Source: Desulfolithobacter dissulfuricans
GTDB taxonomy: Bacteria > Desulfobacterota > Desulfobulbia > Desulfobulbales > Desulfobulbaceae
Direction of reading: 5' to 3'
DNA length: 64,000 nt
Assembly: GCF_025998535.1 (NCBI RefSeq)
Contig: NZ_AP024233.1
Span: 1,463,219 to 1,527,218 of the forward strand
Shown here piece after piece: positions 9,916 to 19,645 of the stretch (positions are counted from its first letter, which is position 1; the number at the start of each line of letters is the position of its first letter). The position numbers were made by a program, and so were the translations under genes. The notes under the pieces were generated by a model that was given only the letters and a program-made list of their open reading frames with translations, did no database searches and had not been told where the DNA came from.

Positions 9916-11596
9916 CCGATTCCGGCAGGGGAAGAAAGACCCGCACCGTGCAGCCCTGGCCGGGACTGCTGGTGATTTCCACCCTGCCGCCATGGTTCTC
10001 GGCTATGTGCCGGACAATGGCTAGGCCAAGGCCGGTACCGTTTTCCCTGGTGGTGAAAAAAGGCTCGAAAATCCGCTCGCGAATTTCCGGATCCACCCCG
10101 CTTCCCTGGTCCACCACTTCGAACCATATCTTTCTTCCTTCCTCTTCGCCGGCCCGGACAACGATGGGCTCCCGGGTGTCATTACTGGCCGCACAACTGT
10201 TTTCCATCAGGTGAACGAGGATGCACTGGATCTGCTGGCGGTCACCCCAGCCGTCCAGGTGTTCAGGTATATCCAGCTCTATCTGCCAGGCGGCCTGTTC
10301 GTCGCTGTTCTGCTGCAGTTGATCCACGCATTCCCGGACCAGGTTGCCGAGGTTGAACCACTCGTACTGGAGGGGGGCAGGCCGGGCAAACTGGAGAAAC
10401 TCGTTGATCGTCCTGGCCATCCGGGCCGATTCCCGCTCGATGATCGAGGCCAGGGTTCGGATGGTGGGGCTGCCGCTCTCATCGGCTTCCATGGAGAGAA
10501 TCTGCGCCGAGCCGGAAATGGCGGCCAGGGGATTTCTGAAGTCGTGGGCGATGGAGGCGCTCAGTTCACCGATGGCGGCCATCTTTTCCGCTTCCCGCAT
10601 CTGCCGTTCCATCTCCTCTATCTTACTGATATCCTGCAGGGTGATAACCTTACAGTCGGTACAGGGTGAATCCCCGGTGTCGGCAGGCATGTGCAGGCTG
10701 GAGAAGTTGTATCCCACCCGGATCATATTCCCGTCCCTGCGCCGCAGGTCCGCCACGTGTCGGCCGCTGTTTTCCAGCTGGAGGGTGGGGAAGACGGTGG
10801 CAAAGGGCAGGCCGATGATCTCCCTTGGTTCAAAGCCGGTGATACGCTGGGCCGCCCGGTTGGCCGAGGTGATACGGTCGCGGCTGTCCACGGTTATGAT
10901 ACCGGTGTTGATATCATCGAAGATCTGCTTGTAGAGCAGGGAAAGCCGGTCGAGTTGGAGCGAGGTCTCGGACAGGGCTTCCTGGGTGGTCCGCAGCCGG
11001 GTAGCCAACATGGAGCTTAGCAGGGCGGTCACGAAGAAAGTGGTGCCGTAGACCGCGAAGATATTGGCGCCGATAATCGGCGAGGAGACCGGCTGGTAGA
11101 CGGTATGACCGTAATAAGAGGGCAGGTACCCGAAATATTCAGTCAGCAGGATGATGCCGAAGAACAGGGTGGCGGTGGCCGCCGTGATCAGGCTGGATAT
11201 CCGGTAGAGGATGAGCCCGCCGGCAATGATGGGCAGGATAAAGACCGGGGTGAAAATGGACTGGCTGCAGCCGGTGCCATAGATCACCAGGGCGGCGAAA
11301 AAGGTGTCCGAAAGCAGCTGGATGGTCCCGAACCGGACCAGGGAGAGCTCTTGGCGCTGCAGGATGGCGGCTGAACCGATGGTGTAGATGAAGACAATGG
11401 AGATGAACGCCAGCACATACCTGGTGGGGGGCATGATGAGTTCATGGCCCCGGGATTGCAGTATCAGGGTGGTGCCCAGCAGCAGGGTGAAAAGAACGAT
11501 GCGAATGAGCAGGAACCAGAGGATGTGCTGGCGCAGCTGTTCGCGGGTCTCCTGGACCGGTGTGAACGGGAGAGATTTGAAAAACTTACATCGCAT
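9896..11596 (-). CDS. pilS: PilS-like membrane sensor histidine kinase
   Basis: Membrane sensor of a two-component system, paired with the adjacent PilR-like regulator; PilS controls type IV pilin expression in characterised systems. The 566-residue protein has about six hydrophobic helices within residues 23-205, a PAS domain ([22 protein letters not shown]), a HisKA domain with the phospho-acceptor in [13 protein letters not shown], and an HATPase_c domain ending in [18 protein letters not shown]. It lies 23 bases downstream of pilR. A pilin gene is not in this window, so the output is inferred from family resemblance only. Confidence 0.82.
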   Translation of the reverse strand: MRCKFFKSLPFTPVQETREQLRQHILWFLLIRIVLFTLLLGTTLILQSRGHELIMPPTRYVLAFISIVFIYTIGSAAILQRQELSLVRFGTIQLLSDTFFAALVIYGTGCSQSIFTPVFILPIIAGGLILYRISSLITAATATLFFGIILLTEYFGYLPSYYGHTVYQPVSSPIIGANIFAVYGTTFFVTALLSSMLATRLRTTQEALSETSLQLDRLSLLYKQIFDDINTGIITVDSRDRITSANRAAQRITGFEPREIIGLPFATVFPTLQLENSGRHVADLRRRDGNMIRVGYNFSSLHMPADTGDSPCTDCKVITLQDISKIEEMERQMREAEKMAAIGELSASIAHDFRNPLAAISGSAQILSMEADESGSPTIRTLASIIERESARMARTINEFLQFARPAPLQYEWFNLGNLVRECVDQLQQNSDEQAAWQIELDIPEHLDGWGDRQQIQCILVHLMENSCAASNDTREPIVVRAGEEEGRKIWFEVVDQGSGVDPEIRERIFEPFFTTRENGTGLGLAIVRHIAENHGGRVEITSSPGQGCTVRVFLPLPESAMPEPS

Positions 11597-11619
11597 GGGG
11601 AAGGGGCCGTCCCTGGAGA

Positions 11620-12987
11620 TCAGTCGATCTCGTATTTTTTGATTTTGTAGCGCAGGGACCGGAAACTGATCTTCAGGAGTTCCGCCGCCTTCATCTTGGA
11701 ACCGCCGGCCCTCTCGAGTGCGTGACGGATCATTTTCTTTTCCAGGCTGACCAGGATGTTTTCCATGCCCAGGGAAAAGAGCTCTTCTTCGTCGCGGGCC
11801 GCAACAAAGAGGGCCTCGGAGGCCGGGGTGCTCTTTGTTTTGCCGCCCTGGGAGAGCACCAGGCTCTCGGGCAGAATGATGTTGGAGGATTCCAGGGCCA
11901 CGCCGCGCTCGATGATATTTTCCAGTTCGCGTACGTTACCGGGAAAATCATACTGCATCAATACTTCCAGGCCATAGGAGGAAATTGTCTGTACTTCCTT
12001 GCCCAGGAGCCGGGAATATTTCTTCAGAAAGTGATCCACCAGCAGGGGGACGTCACCCTTCCGTTCCCGCAGAGGAGGAACCCGGATGGGGACCACCGAG
12101 AGCCGGTAGAACAGGTCCTCGCGGAACCGTCCGGCGAGGATCTCTTTTTCCAGATCCCTGTTGGTGGCGGCAATGATGCGGACATTCACCTTCCTGGTGG
12201 TGGTGGAGCCCACCGGCATGATCTCCCGCTCCTGGAGAACGCGGAGCAGCTTTGTCTGGACGATGAGCGGCAGTTCACCGATCTCGTCCAGGAACACGGT
12301 CCCACCGTCTGCCTGCTGAAAGAGGCCGGCCTTGTCGGCAATGGCTCCGGTGAAGGCCCCTTTCCTGTGCCCGAAGAGCTCGCTTTCCATCAGGGTTTCC
12401 GGAATGGCGCTGCAGGTGATCGGCACAAAGGGATGGTCGGCGACCTTGGAATGCTTGTGGATGGCCTTGGCCACCAGTTCCTTGCCGGTGCCTGATTCGC
12501 CCAGGATGAGGACATTGGCCGGGGTAGGGGCGATACGTCTGATCAGGTCGAAGATTTTGAGCATCTCCGGACTGTCGCCCACTATTTCCGGAAAGGCCCC
12601 GGAGAGGTCGTCGTTGCTCCGGCTTCCTTTCCGATTCAGGGCCGCCTTGATGACCTTCTGGATCTCTCCCACGTTGAACGGCTTGGTGATGTAATCAAAC
12701 GCCCCGTTCTTCATGGCGGTGACCGCGTCGTCGGGGGAGGCAAAGGCGGTGATCATAATCACGGGCAGGTCGTTTTGTTCTTCCTTGAGCGCGGCCAGGA
12801 GTTCCAGCCCGCTCATTTGCGGCATGCGGATGTCCGAGATGACCAGATCAAAATCCTGTTTCCGGGCAAGCTCCAGAGCGGTCTTGCCATCGGCGGCGGT
12901 GGTGGTGCTGTAGCCTTCCTTTTTCAGCAGGATCCCGAGGAATTCCCGCATGGATCGTTCATCGTCGACAATCAGTATGGAGGTCAT
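11620..12987 (-). CDS. pilR: PilR-like sigma-54-dependent response regulator
   Basis: NtrC-family activator. Domains in order: receiver (phospho-acceptor Asp52 in LVISDIRMP), AAA+ sigma-54 interaction domain with Walker A GESGTGKE and the sigma-54 contact loop GAFTGA, and a C-terminal Fis-type helix-turn-helix ending in ISFRSLRYKIKKY, which closely resembles PilR. It is the first gene of the pilR-pilS unit. The 210 bases between it and tatC are divergent promoter space. NtrC-type regulators of other function share this layout, so pilR is probable rather than certain. Confidence 0.82.
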   Translation of the reverse strand: MTSILIVDDERSMREFLGILLKKEGYSTTTAADGKTALELARKQDFDLVISDIRMPQMSGLELLAALKEEQNDLPVIMITAFASPDDAVTAMKNGAFDYITKPFNVGEIQKVIKAALNRKGSRSNDDLSGAFPEIVGDSPEMLKIFDLIRRIAPTPANVLILGESGTGKELVAKAIHKHSKVADHPFVPITCSAIPETLMESELFGHRKGAFTGAIADKAGLFQQADGGTVFLDEIGELPLIVQTKLLRVLQEREIMPVGSTTTRKVNVRIIAATNRDLEKEILAGRFREDLFYRLSVVPIRVPPLRERKGDVPLLVDHFLKKYSRLLGKEVQTISSYGLEVLMQYDFPGNVRELENIIERGVALESSNIILPESLVLSQGGKTKSTPASEALFVAARDEEELFSLGMENILVSLEKKMIRHALERAGGSKMKAAELLKISFRSLRYKIKKYEID

Positions 12988-13199
12988 CTTGTTGTATGAA
13001 TTTTAAATAAAAAGAGAGTGTTGTCCTGCCTGCAGTGTAGCGTCAAGCCGCGGGCCAAGTCAAAGTAAAAACAGGGGAGGGTATGGCCGGCGGTCCAGGG
13101 GATCACTGCTATAACAGGTTTACATCGTTGAGTAAACAGAGTATGATAGCGCCAGGATCAGAACACCATTTCACCTGAAATCAAACCTTCCTTTGGATA

Positions 13200-13981
13200 A
13201 TGACCAGTCAGGACAAACTCGATAAACAGACATTGACCGAGCATCTTGCGGACCTGCGATCCTGCCTGCTTATTTCTCTTGCAGCGGTTGCAGCCGGATT
13301 CGCCGGGGCCTACAGCGTGATCCGCCCCATATCAGACTGGTTCTTCCGTCCCCTTGTCCGGGTGTTGCCCGAGGGCAAGACCCTGATCTTCACCTCGTAC
13401 CAGGAAGGGTTTTTTTTTATCTGAAGCTCGCCCTTGTCTGCGGCGTTCTGATCGGCAGTCCTGTCATCTTTTACCAGATCTGGCGTTTTGTTGCCCCGGG
13501 TCTATACGAACATGAGAAAAGGCTGCTTCTGCCCTTTACCCTTGTTTCCACGCTCTGTTTTCTGGGCGGAGCCGCCTTTGGCTATTTTGTCGTCTTTCCG
13601 CCCGCGTTCCGTTTTCTTATCGGATATTCCAGTGATATTCTCGATCCCCTGCCGGCGGTAAGCGAGTACTTTTCCCTCTCGCTCAGGTTGCTGCTGGCCT
13701 TTGGCGCGGTTTTCGAGCTGCCGGTACTCATGGTTTTTCTGGCCAAGATCGGCCTGGTGACACCGGAGTTGCTTCGTAAAAACCGCAAATATGCCATACT
13801 GATCGCCTTTGTGATCGCCGCCATCCTGACCCCGACGCCGGATGTGGTGAACCAGCTGCTCATGGCCGGACCGCTGCTTGTCCTCTACGAGATCAGTGTG
13901 GTTGCGGTGGCTGTTTTCGGGAAAAGGAAATTTTTCGGGTTTGCCGAACAGGCCAGTGACAGTGAAGATGAAGATGCTTAA
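13200..13981 (+). pseudogene. tatC: TatC translocase subunit with a -1 frameshift in a T9 run
   Basis: TatC is the core of the twin-arginine translocase, exporting folded proteins across the inner membrane. The first 74 codons encode the N-terminus (LTEHLADLRSCLLISL and TSYQEGFFF). Nine T at 13410-13418 are followed in that frame by ATC TGA. The homologous sequence continues in the -1 frame as YLKLALVCGVLIGSPVIF and runs to 13981, covering all later helices. The span is 782 bases, one short of 261 codons. The run fits the slippery form T TTT TTT. Alternatives are a true mutation, a homopolymer sequencing error, or slippage that restores TatC. A Tat substrate lies at 55.1-57.4 kb. Confidence 0.85.
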
Positions 13982-13993
13982 CAGGAGGTAATC

Positions 13994-15274
13994 ATGTCGT
14001 ACAGTGTTGATTTCGAAAAGGCCCTGGAGATAGGCCGTCCGCCCAATATCCGCTCCCTCTTTCCCAACTCTCGCGCCCTGATAGTCAGCGGCAAGGTCAT
14101 CGACCGGGCTCTTCTTGCCAAGGGCAAGGCCATGACCATGGCGGCCAACGGTCGCAATCATATCATCATCCGTGGCGTCCTGCGGGCCGCCCAGCGGGCC
14201 CGGGCTGCGGTGATCATCGAGATCGCCCGTTCCGAAGGCGGGGCCAAGGCCTACTGCGCGGTCAACTACTGGAACATCGCCCGCCAGGTGGACGCAGTGT
14301 GCAACGAACTCGGAATCACTGTCCCGGTGGCTATCCATGCCGACCATTACGGCATAAAGAGCCCCGATGATCTGCCCTATGCCCGCCAGGAGATTCCCTC
14401 CCTGTTCGACGCCGGAATCACCTCCATCGCCATCGATGCCTCGCACATGCCCGACGACGAGAACCTGCTCGCTTCCATCGACCTGGCCCGGCTGGTGCCC
14501 AACTGGGCAGGCTACGAGACCGAGGTCGGCGAGATCAAGGGCAAGTATGGCCTTTCGTCGGTTGACGAGGCACTGTTCCTTGTCCAGGGGCTCAATGCCC
14601 ACGATATCTTCCCGGACTGGATAGCCCTCAACAACGGTACCACCCATGGCCTGGAGGCAAGCGACGCCGGCATCCAGGTGGAGCTGACCGCGGAGATCCA
14701 CGAGGCCCTGGCTGGATACGGTATCTCCGGCGCCCAGCACGGCACCTCTGGAAACAACTCGGACCGGCTGCGGGCCATTGCCTCCAAGACCCGAACCACC
14801 AAGGCCAATGTGGCCACGGCCCTGCAGATGATCTCCTGGGGAGTGGTGGTCAATGATTACGGCAACGCCATTCTCGACGATGACGGCCGCTTCATCAAGG
14901 TCAAGGGCGAGGGCGTGAGCGAAGAGCTGTGGCAGGAGATGGTGGCCTATGCCGACAGCCAGGGATGGACGGGCGGCAATTACAAGAAGCTCAATGCCAT
15001 CTTTGAAAACAAGATCCTCGGCCAGCCACGCCACATCCGTGAACGCATGGCCCGGAGGGTGGAAGATTTCGTCTACACCATGCTCGTCGAGGTCTTCAAT
15101 GCCGGCGATACGGCCCGGTATGCAGTGGATGCCATCCTCGAGGCCGGTTCCTTTGATCTTGGCCCCAAGACCGGCCGGATCGAGTCGCCCGAAGAGTGGA
15201 CCGAGGAAAAGATCCGCGAAAAGGCGGCCCGACTGTCCACCGACAAGGGACCCGAGGGCGATTTCGACGACTGA
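13994..15274 (+). CDS. fba: Class II fructose-bisphosphate aldolase family protein
   Basis: Predicted to interconvert fructose-1,6-bisphosphate with dihydroxyacetone phosphate and glyceraldehyde-3-phosphate in glycolysis and gluconeogenesis. The 426-residue protein has class II metal-site motifs in order: AIHADHYG with paired His, VGEIKG, NGTTHG and GAQHGTSGN. It is longer than the E. coli enzyme and matches a subgroup of long class II aldolases. A strong AGGAGG lies just before the ATG, and the gene begins 12 bases after tatC, so they may be cotranscribed. Confidence 0.88.
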   Translation: MSYSVDFEKALEIGRPPNIRSLFPNSRALIVSGKVIDRALLAKGKAMTMAANGRNHIIIRGVLRAAQRARAAVIIEIARSEGGAKAYCAVNYWNIARQVDAVCNELGITVPVAIHADHYGIKSPDDLPYARQEIPSLFDAGITSIAIDASHMPDDENLLASIDLARLVPNWAGYETEVGEIKGKYGLSSVDEALFLVQGLNAHDIFPDWIALNNGTTHGLEASDAGIQVELTAEIHEALAGYGISGAQHGTSGNNSDRLRAIASKTRTTKANVATALQMISWGVVVNDYGNAILDDDGRFIKVKGEGVSEELWQEMVAYADSQGWTGGNYKKLNAIFENKILGQPRHIRERMARRVEDFVYTMLVEVFNAGDTARYAVDAILEAGSFDLGPKTGRIESPEEWTEEKIREKAARLSTDKGPEGDFDD

Positions 15275-15420
15275 TCCCTTTTTCGGGAAACGAGACCAAC
15301 GCGGAGGACAGCGCCCCGGTGCGACGTGTTGTACTCCGCGTTACCCCGCCTGATCTGCCCGGCGCACTCCGCCGGGCTCCATCATGGTTGTTAATCTCCG
15401 AAGCACATAAAGGAACCAGC

Positions 15421-16431
15421 ATGCAAAAGATTCTGATTACCGGCGCGGCCGGATTTATTGGCTACCACCTGTCCAGGCGGCTGCTTGAGGATGGGCGGAC
15501 CGTGGTCGGCCTGGATAACCTCAACGACTATTACGATCCGGCCCTGAAGCGGGATCGGCTGGCCCTGCTCGAGCAGTACGACAAGTTTTCCCACGCCGGT
15601 TTCGATATGGCCGACCGGGAGAAGATGGCCGATCTCTTCAGCGGGGAGAAGTTTGATGCGGTGGTCAACCTGGCGGCCCAGGCCGGGGTCCGTTATTCCC
15701 TGGAAAACCCGCATTCCTACGTGGATACCAACCTGGTGGGGTTTGTCAATGTCCTGGAAGGGTGCCGGCACAACAAGGTCAAACACCTGGTCTATGCCTC
15801 GTCGAGCTCGGTCTATGGCGCCAACACCTCCATGCCCTTTTCGGTTCATGACAACGTGGACCATCCTGTTTCCCTCTACGCGGCCTCCAAGAAAGCCAAC
15901 GAGCTCATGGCCCACACCTACAGCCATCTCTTTGGCCTGCCAACCACCGGGCTTCGTTTTTTTACGGTCTACGGCCCCTGGGGGCGGCCGGACATGGCCC
16001 TTTTTCTCTTCACCAAGGCCATCCTCGAAGACCGGCCCATCAATGTGTTCAACAACGGCAACATGGAACGGGACTTCACCTACATCGACGATATCGTCGA
16101 AGGGGTGTTCCGCCTGATCGATCATCTTCCCGAACCCAACCCGGACTGGAGCGGCGACGCCCCGGACCCGGCCACCAGCTATTGCCCCTGGCGGGTCTAC
16201 AACATCGGCAACAACAACAAGGAAAAGCTGATGCGCTATATCGAGGTCCTGGAAGACTGCCTCGGTAAAAAGGCGAAGAAGAATTTCCTGCCCATGCAGG
16301 ACGGCGATGTCCCTGCCACCTACGCTGACGTCAGCGACCTGGTCCGGGAGATAAACTTCAAGCCCGATACCTCCATCGAGGAAGGTATCCAGAAGTTTGT
16401 CGACTGGTACCGGGAGTATTACAAAGTCTGA
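15421..16431 (+). CDS. NAD-dependent UDP-sugar epimerase (UDP-glucuronate 4-epimerase type)
   Basis: Extended short-chain dehydrogenase that likely epimerises UDP-glucuronate to UDP-galacturonate for surface polysaccharide. The 336-residue protein starts with the Rossmann motif GAAGFIG, followed by [21 protein letters not shown] with the catalytic Ser region and YAASKKANE with the catalytic Tyr and Lys. The [16 protein letters not shown] segment is typical of the glucuronate subgroup. Start is the ATG at 15421 after AAAGGAACC; the frame is open further upstream but unlike the family. Substrate is inferred, not shown. Confidence 0.88.
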   Translation: MQKILITGAAGFIGYHLSRRLLEDGRTVVGLDNLNDYYDPALKRDRLALLEQYDKFSHAGFDMADREKMADLFSGEKFDAVVNLAAQAGVRYSLENPHSYVDTNLVGFVNVLEGCRHNKVKHLVYASSSSVYGANTSMPFSVHDNVDHPVSLYAASKKANELMAHTYSHLFGLPTTGLRFFTVYGPWGRPDMALFLFTKAILEDRPINVFNNGNMERDFTYIDDIVEGVFRLIDHLPEPNPDWSGDAPDPATSYCPWRVYNIGNNNKEKLMRYIEVLEDCLGKKAKKNFLPMQDGDVPATYADVSDLVREINFKPDTSIEEGIQKFVDWYREYYKV

Positions 16432-16458
16432 GAACAGGCACAACGGTGGATTGGTGCC

Positions 16459-16653
16459 TCAAGGGCGTGTGTCCCCGGACAGGCTCGCTGATACGCCTAG
16501 GCCCTTCCACTTTCGCGGTCGTTTGCCGGTTGCGACCGTCACGGTCTGGATTCGTAAGAGACGATCCTGGAGATTTTGCAAAGACTGGACATCCTTGCGC
16601 ATGACGTGGGTGTAGATTTCCGTCGTCTTCACATCTGCATGACTCAGGATACC
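16459..16653 (-). pseudogene. C-terminal remnant of an integron-integrase-like tyrosine recombinase
   Basis: Read on the minus strand, this stretch encodes GILSHADVKTTEIYTHVMRKD followed by VQSLQNLQDRLL and a basic tail, ending at a TGA. This is the C-terminal box of tyrosine recombinases, with LSHADVKTTEIYTHV carrying the late His and the catalytic Tyr. Nothing upstream supplies the Arg box or the rest of the catalytic domain, and an in-frame TAG comes just before the homology, so it cannot be functional. A 62-bp repeat shared with the integrase remnant at 42.3 kb abuts it. Confidence 0.75.
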
Positions 16654-16660
16654 CTAGAGC

Positions 16661-16722
16661 AGGTGCCTGGCACGGAATAAAGGATAGCTCCTCCGAGGTA
16701 TGTAATCGAGCGGGACTCTACA
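16661..16722 (-). repeat. 62-bp dispersed repeat, copy A
   Basis: Its reverse complement matches 42249-42310 at 57 of 62 positions. Both copies lie immediately 5' of a tyrosine-recombinase remnant in the same relative orientation. Read in one frame both encode PLDYIPRRSYPL, and most of the differences are synonymous, so the repeat may be a piece of a former coding sequence. Bases 16723-16814 show nothing further. Confidence 0.75.
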
Positions 16723-16814
16723 GGTATACAAAAGACAAATCCCCCGGGACGACCGGAAGCAGTGCAGCTTTCGTCACGCGGAGGATTTACAGGTAATGTT
16801 TCGGAGCTCGAATT

Positions 16815-17450
16815 ATGGATTCAATGACCAACTGGGCCGTGTTTTTCTCGGCAGCGTTGGCTATCAACATATCGCCAGGTCCAGACCTGATATACATTGT
16901 TTCAAAAACGATCTCGGGCGGGAGGAAAGTGGGAGTGGCTTCCTCTCTTGGAGTCTGTTCCGGTGCCATGGTCCATGTCCTGGCCGCTTCTCTTGGTATT
17001 TCTGCAATCCTTGCCACATCAGCCCTGGCCTTCGGCATTGTCAAATACATAGGAGCGGCGTACCTGATTTATCTGGGGGTCCAATCGTTCAGGTCAGGAG
17101 GGGGCAGCTTCGACATATGCGAGTTGAGCGACAAAAAAATGTCACCATGGCAGGCTTTCCGGCAAGGCGTGTTGGTGGATGTCTTGAATCCGAAGGTCGC
17201 TCTCTTCTTTATGGCCTTTCTGCCCCAGTTTGTCCGTCCTGAGGTGGGCCATGATTCTGCCCAGATATTCATGCTGGGGAGCCTGGTTATTCTCGTCGCT
17301 GTGGTCGTGGAATTCCTGGTTGTCATGGTTGCGGTCCAGGCCACGGCGTTCTTTCGCGGCAACAGAAAAGTTGCCACCTGGCTTGATCGTTTTTCGGGTA
17401 CGGTGTTAGTGGGCCTGGGGGTCCGTCTGGCGCTCGCGGAAAAGGGGTGA
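16815..17450 (+). CDS. LysE/RhtB-family amino-acid exporter
   Basis: Inner-membrane efflux protein of the LysE superfamily, whose members export basic amino acids, homoserine or threonine. The 211-residue protein has about six hydrophobic helices, and the N-terminal family signature INISPGPDLIYIVSKTISGGRKVG. The central DVLNPKVALFFMAFLPQFV motif is also typical. Start is the ATG at 16815. It has no operon partner and is followed by a strong terminator. The substrate cannot be told from sequence. It sits among mobile-element debris, so it may be an acquired gene. Confidence 0.85.
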   Translation: MDSMTNWAVFFSAALAINISPGPDLIYIVSKTISGGRKVGVASSLGVCSGAMVHVLAASLGISAILATSALAFGIVKYIGAAYLIYLGVQSFRSGGGSFDICELSDKKMSPWQAFRQGVLVDVLNPKVALFFMAFLPQFVRPEVGHDSAQIFMLGSLVILVAVVVEFLVVMVAVQATAFFRGNRKVATWLDRFSGTVLVGLGVRLALAEKG

Positions 17451-17526
17451 CATGGAGGTGTGGTCGACTCTGGAGCCGAACCTTTTCTGCAGATGAATCC
17501 GAGGTATGCTTTTCGGCTGAAAGCAG

Positions 17527-17568
17527 GGTGCCTGTGGGGAAATGACCCCATAGGCACCTTATTTTTTT
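17527..17568 (+). terminator. Intrinsic terminator after the LysE-family gene
   Basis: A 13-bp stem (GGTGCCTGTGGGG / CCCCATAGGCACC, one G-T wobble) with a 6-nt loop is followed by TTATTTTTTT. The T run is also the edge of the duplicated dxs 3' segment. Confidence 0.85.
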
Positions 17569-17711
17569 CTGCTGCAGTACTTCTTCCAGGGCACCTTTAA
17601 TGATGCCGGGTGCGTCGATGCAGGAGTTTTTCCATAGGACCGGCTGGGGCGCATGCTCGATGAACTTGTTTCCGTAGCCGAGGATCTTGGTCGGCACCTG
17701 GAGGTGGATAG
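17563..17711 (-). pseudogene. Duplicated 3' fragment of dxs
   Basis: On the minus strand this encodes [20 protein letters not shown] followed by [23 protein letters not shown]. It is close to the last 48 residues of the dxs gene at 22.6 kb (which has TRILGYG and KNSGIDAPG). The DNA is alignable over about 150 bases with scattered substitutions and one 3-base insertion, and it has lost the stop codon. Upstream similarity stops abruptly near 17711. The two copies are direct repeats flanking a 5-kb insertion-rich segment. Confidence 0.85.
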
Positions 17712-17782
17712 AGATAAATCGTGGTCTGTCCTCGATTTCCTTCCATCTTTACGTTACGTTTTATTCTTTTCCGCAGCAGTAA

Positions 17783-18037
17783 TCAATACTGTTTTCCTTT
17801 GACGTTTTCAACTAGCTGGGCAATTTCAAGACCAAGAGATACACATTTCTTGTTGTCCATGCAGTTGTCAGCGTCCATCTCTTCCAGGTAATGCTGAAGT
17901 TCGTGTTCATCTTTTTTCAAATCAACAACCCATACATTTTTATTACCATCCCAATCAACCATAATGTCAATGTCACACTGGCCTATTTCAGGATACATCT
18001 TGACTATCTTGCTACATAATTCTTGTCTGTCATGCAT
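17783..18037 (-). CDS. Small acidic hypothetical protein
   Basis: An 84-residue protein that I do not recognise. It begins MHDRQELCSKIVKMYPEIGQ, has a likely strand-rich middle (CDIDIMVDWDGNKNVWVVDL) and an acidic C-terminus containing the Cys pair DNCMDNKKC. The start is supported by AAAGGAGAATAATC directly before the ATG. There is no signal peptide or membrane segment. Composition is more AT-rich than the core genes, pointing to acquisition. The 290 bases upstream are non-coding and hold the inverted repeat CACAC-AACCG-GTGTG near 18138-18152, a possible operator. Confidence 0.55.
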   Translation of the reverse strand: MHDRQELCSKIVKMYPEIGQCDIDIMVDWDGNKNVWVVDLKKDEHELQHYLEEMDADNCMDNKKCVSLGLEIAQLVENVKGKQY

Positions 18038-18327
18038 GATTATTCTCCTTTAGTATGTCATGTTATGTATGTCATGGTCAAAATATTCTTGAAAGGTCTT
18101 CGTGAAGATATTTGCCTAATACGTGTAGTATAGTCAACACACAACCGGTGTGTGAAAAGACACAAAACGACCGTTTTCAATTTACATTTTAAGAGTTGCG
18201 CAGTGATTAAAGCACCATCTTACTTACACTATAGTGCCATTATGTGATATAATCAATGGGTGACTTTTGGTCCAACAGGGAAATCCATTAAGATCATGCA
18301 GTTAAAAAGATGATATATTTATTTTTT

Positions 18328-19591
18328 ATCACTGCTGTCTCATACTTTTTCCCACAGTAAAAGTTGTGGAGAAACTGTTGGTTGCTTGCCCGGAGGCTCG
18401 AAAAGCTCGATTAAATTGCGTCGTTCAAACAGGTTCAGCTGAAGCAGGCGAAGAATCTGCTGCATGGAACTGCTTAATTTAGCTTTGAATTTCAGGAAAG
18501 CAAGGAGGAGGTAGACACTCAGGGCGATCCAGATCTGGGTAAGTACCGCGTTTCGTGAGGTCCCCAGGAACGTCTTGATCTTCAAGTTTTGCTTGATCCA
18601 CTTGAAGAACAGTTCAATCTGCCAACGTTCTTTGTACAGCTCAGTAATGGTCCTGGCATCCAAGTGATCAGCATTGGTGACAAAACGGAACTCCTTACCA
18701 GTGTCGGGATCCTGGTAAACGATGAGCCGGAGGGGTTTTGGAATATCACCAAGGAGAATGGCTTGGTCAACGGAGACTCCAGTCGGTTTCCGGCCTGGCC
18801 GTTTGCGAAGATGTTGGATTTTTGCGTTTCTTTTAAGTCGGGTGACGAAGAAAATTCCACCCTCCATGAGGGTCTGATACCACTGGTAGTCTGTGTAGCC
18901 CATATCGAAAACGGCCATGGACCCCCGAGGCAGTTTTAAAACTTTTGCCCACCTGCTTTCGTGGAATTTTCCTTCTGTGAGATCCTTGAATTCAGGGAGG
19001 TAGCCATCACCATCCAGACCGACATGTAGTTTGATGGCTCCCTTGGTCTTCCGGAACTTGGCCCAGGGAAATACGGACAGGCAAAGGTCCACGACCGTGG
19101 CATCGAGAAGGTATAGCTTGCCATTGAATTTGAACCGGTGCTTGGGAGCATACATGCGGCACTTCTGGAGCAACCTGTAAAAGACAGCCCCGTAGAGCGA
19201 CGCTGGCTGTTTTTCATTGACCTTGGGCTAGGGTAGCCCGGGAACATGGTTTGATCCCCGGGTGGTAGACTTTGTTTTGCTGGGCATTCACATTCATCAC
19301 CAGGTCCCGGAGACTCTTGCGGCCTGAGATTTGACCAATGAGCATGACCATGAATTGTGTCCAGCGGCTGAATGAACGAAATTTTTGGCCAACATGATGG
19401 TCTTTGGCGAGAGATTCAAATTCATGTCGAGGAAAAACATCAATGATTTGCCGCAAGATTGTGCTATGATATGCCATGGGCTCGGATCTCCTTGTGATTA
19501 TAGGTTTTTTAGCAAATTCATTATACCACAAAGAGATTTCCGGGCCCTTATTTGTTTGATTTTTTATGTAATTTTATGAGACAGCAGTGAT
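18328..19591. mobile_element. IS4-type insertion sequence, transposase broken
   Basis: Bounded by a perfect 17-bp inverted repeat: ATCACTGCTGTCTCATA at 18328-18344 and its reverse complement at 19575-19591. The 1264-bp element holds one transposase frame on the minus strand with a frameshift. The right end abuts the GGDEF fragment that begins at 19592. Flanks on both sides are T-rich and no unambiguous target duplication could be defined. The left part of the GGDEF gene is missing beyond the element, so an adjacent deletion is likely. Confidence 0.85.
18340..19477 (-). pseudogene. IS4-family transposase, frameshifted
   Basis: The N-terminal part (MAYHSTILRQIIDVFPRHEF, a DUF4372-type start) runs to about 19214. 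The DDE part runs from about 19173 to 18340, with YLLDATVVDLCL, AVFDMGYTDYQWY and YKERWQIELFFKWIKQNLKI, the Y-R-E-K-type signature. The two frames are joined by an extra base in the GGG run near 19225: removing one gives a continuous TLAKVNEKQPASLYGAVFYR. As given, the transposase is split after 88 or so residues and would not act unless the shift is bypassed. Confidence 0.82.
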
Positions 19592-19609
19592 TGATTTTTT
19601 TAAATTGTA

Positions 19610-19634
19610 CAACGACAACTACGGTCATCTTGAA
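19610..19634 (+). repeat. 25-bp direct repeat at left end of IS66
   Basis: Begins CAACGACAACTAC and ends at TCATCTTGAA, abutting the GTAACCGC end of the IS66 element. It is identical to 22067-22091, which abuts the other end. This is the geometry of a target-site duplication but far longer than the 8 bp usual for IS66. Confidence 0.8.
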
Positions 19635-19645
19635 GTAACCGCAAA

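Noticed and set aside
15196-15420. Upstream extension of the epimerase frame
   Set aside because: The Rossmann motif follows directly after the ATG at 15421, which has a ribosome binding site; the extension overlaps the aldolase gene.
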